5,964 bases of DNA, taken from a bacterium (GTDB taxonomy: Bacteria; Chloroflexota; Chloroflexia; Thermomicrobiales; UBA6265). The stretch is from NCBI GenBank assembly GCA_029977305.1, contig JAPOLF010000123.1:1-5964 (forward strand), read 5' to 3'. The position numbers were made by a program, and so were the translations under genes. Every line of letters begins with the position of its first letter. The first letter of the stretch is position 1. Under the pieces are notes generated by a model. That model did no database searches and was not told where the DNA came from. It saw nothing but the letters and a program-made list of their open reading frames with translations. This document shows, piece by piece, positions 5,712-5,964 of the stretch.

Positions 5712-5964
5712 ATGACGCGAACGAAGTTCGATAAAGGTTTGGCCCGAAGCTTTGCTCACACGTCACGTCGAGGAGTGATTGCCGGCCTCCTCGCTTCCGT
5801 CGGACTGCGGACGCTTTCAGCGGAAATTGCCGCGAAAAAGAAGAAAAAGAAGAAAGGTCGCAGGTGCAACACGGGTCAGGCGAGTAGGCCTTGTCGTCAG
5901 CTGCAGTGCTGCCCCGGCCTTGATACCTGCGAGGACATCTATGCGGGAGACGTGTTTCTTGAGG
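5712..5964 (+). CDS. Tat-exported poly-Lys/Cys-rich protein (3' truncated by window edge)
   Basis: The first 84 residues of an exported protein that continues beyond the window. The ATG at 5712 has AAGGA (5701-5705) 6 bases upstream and a good promoter before it. Residues 17-37 form a Tat signal (TSRRGVIAGLLASVGL; twin Arg R19-R20). After AEIAA comes a run of seven lysines (42-48), then a Cys-rich start of the mature part: C52, C61, C66-C67 and C73. The order (Tat signal, Lys run, Cys-rich segment with a CC pair) is the same as in the cupredoxin protein upstream, though the sequences are not close. From memory, small proteins of this style are frequent in Thermomicrobia-like genomes. Its codons are visibly more A/T-rich than those of the signalling genes. 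Function is unknown, and any C-terminal domain lies outside the window. Confidence 0.85.
   Translation, partial: MTRTKFDKGLARSFAHTSRRGVIAGLLASVGLRTLSAEIAAKKKKKKKGRRCNTGQASRPCRQLQCCPGLDTCEDIYAGDVFLE

Overview
The window is GC-rich, has no rRNA or tRNA, and looks chromosomal. Three traits suggest a Chloroflexota bacterium of the Thermomicrobia type: a surface metalloprotease with a long Thr-Pro linker, twin-arginine (Tat) exported proteins with a lysine run followed by a Cys-rich segment, and a histidine kinase with a Trp/Pro-rich N-terminal tail. This placement rests on remembered protein style, not on a marker gene.

Layout: (1) Positions 1-542, minus strand: N-terminal 180 residues of a SAM-dependent methyltransferase with a CxxC...CxxC zinc-ribbon-like front; its C-terminus lies outside the window and its start is probably GTG. 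(2) Positions 747-3166, plus strand: a probable signalling operon. It holds a small two-helix membrane protein with an Ala/Pro/Trp-rich tail, then, after a 108-bp gap with a perfect 11-bp GC hairpin, an OmpR/PhoB-type response regulator. A HAMP-containing histidine kinase follows, starting inside the regulator's stop codon. The kinase has almost no extracytoplasmic loop between its two helices, so it probably senses within the membrane or through a partner; the small protein is the obvious candidate. (3) Positions 3141-4829, minus strand: a membrane-anchored or secreted zinc-metalloprotease-like protein (HELMH), with a Thr-Pro stalk and a C-terminal Ig-like domain. Its 3' end overlaps the kinase gene tail to tail by 26 bp. 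(4) Positions 4913-5404, plus strand, divergent from the protease: a Tat-exported protein joining a Lys/Cys-rich mini-domain to a type-1 copper (amicyanin-like) cupredoxin domain. (5) Positions 5405-5711: no convincing gene, but a good sigma-70 promoter at 5626-5653. (6) Positions 5712 to the end: start of a second Tat/poly-Lys/Cys-rich exported protein, cut by the window edge.

Together, half the window encodes envelope signalling and the other half exported proteins. Whether the two-component system controls the exported proteins cannot be told from sequence alone. The most notable points are the small membrane protein beside an intramembrane-type kinase, the non-standard residues around the protease zinc site, and the Tat/Lys/Cys/cupredoxin architecture with a Cys-rich neighbour.
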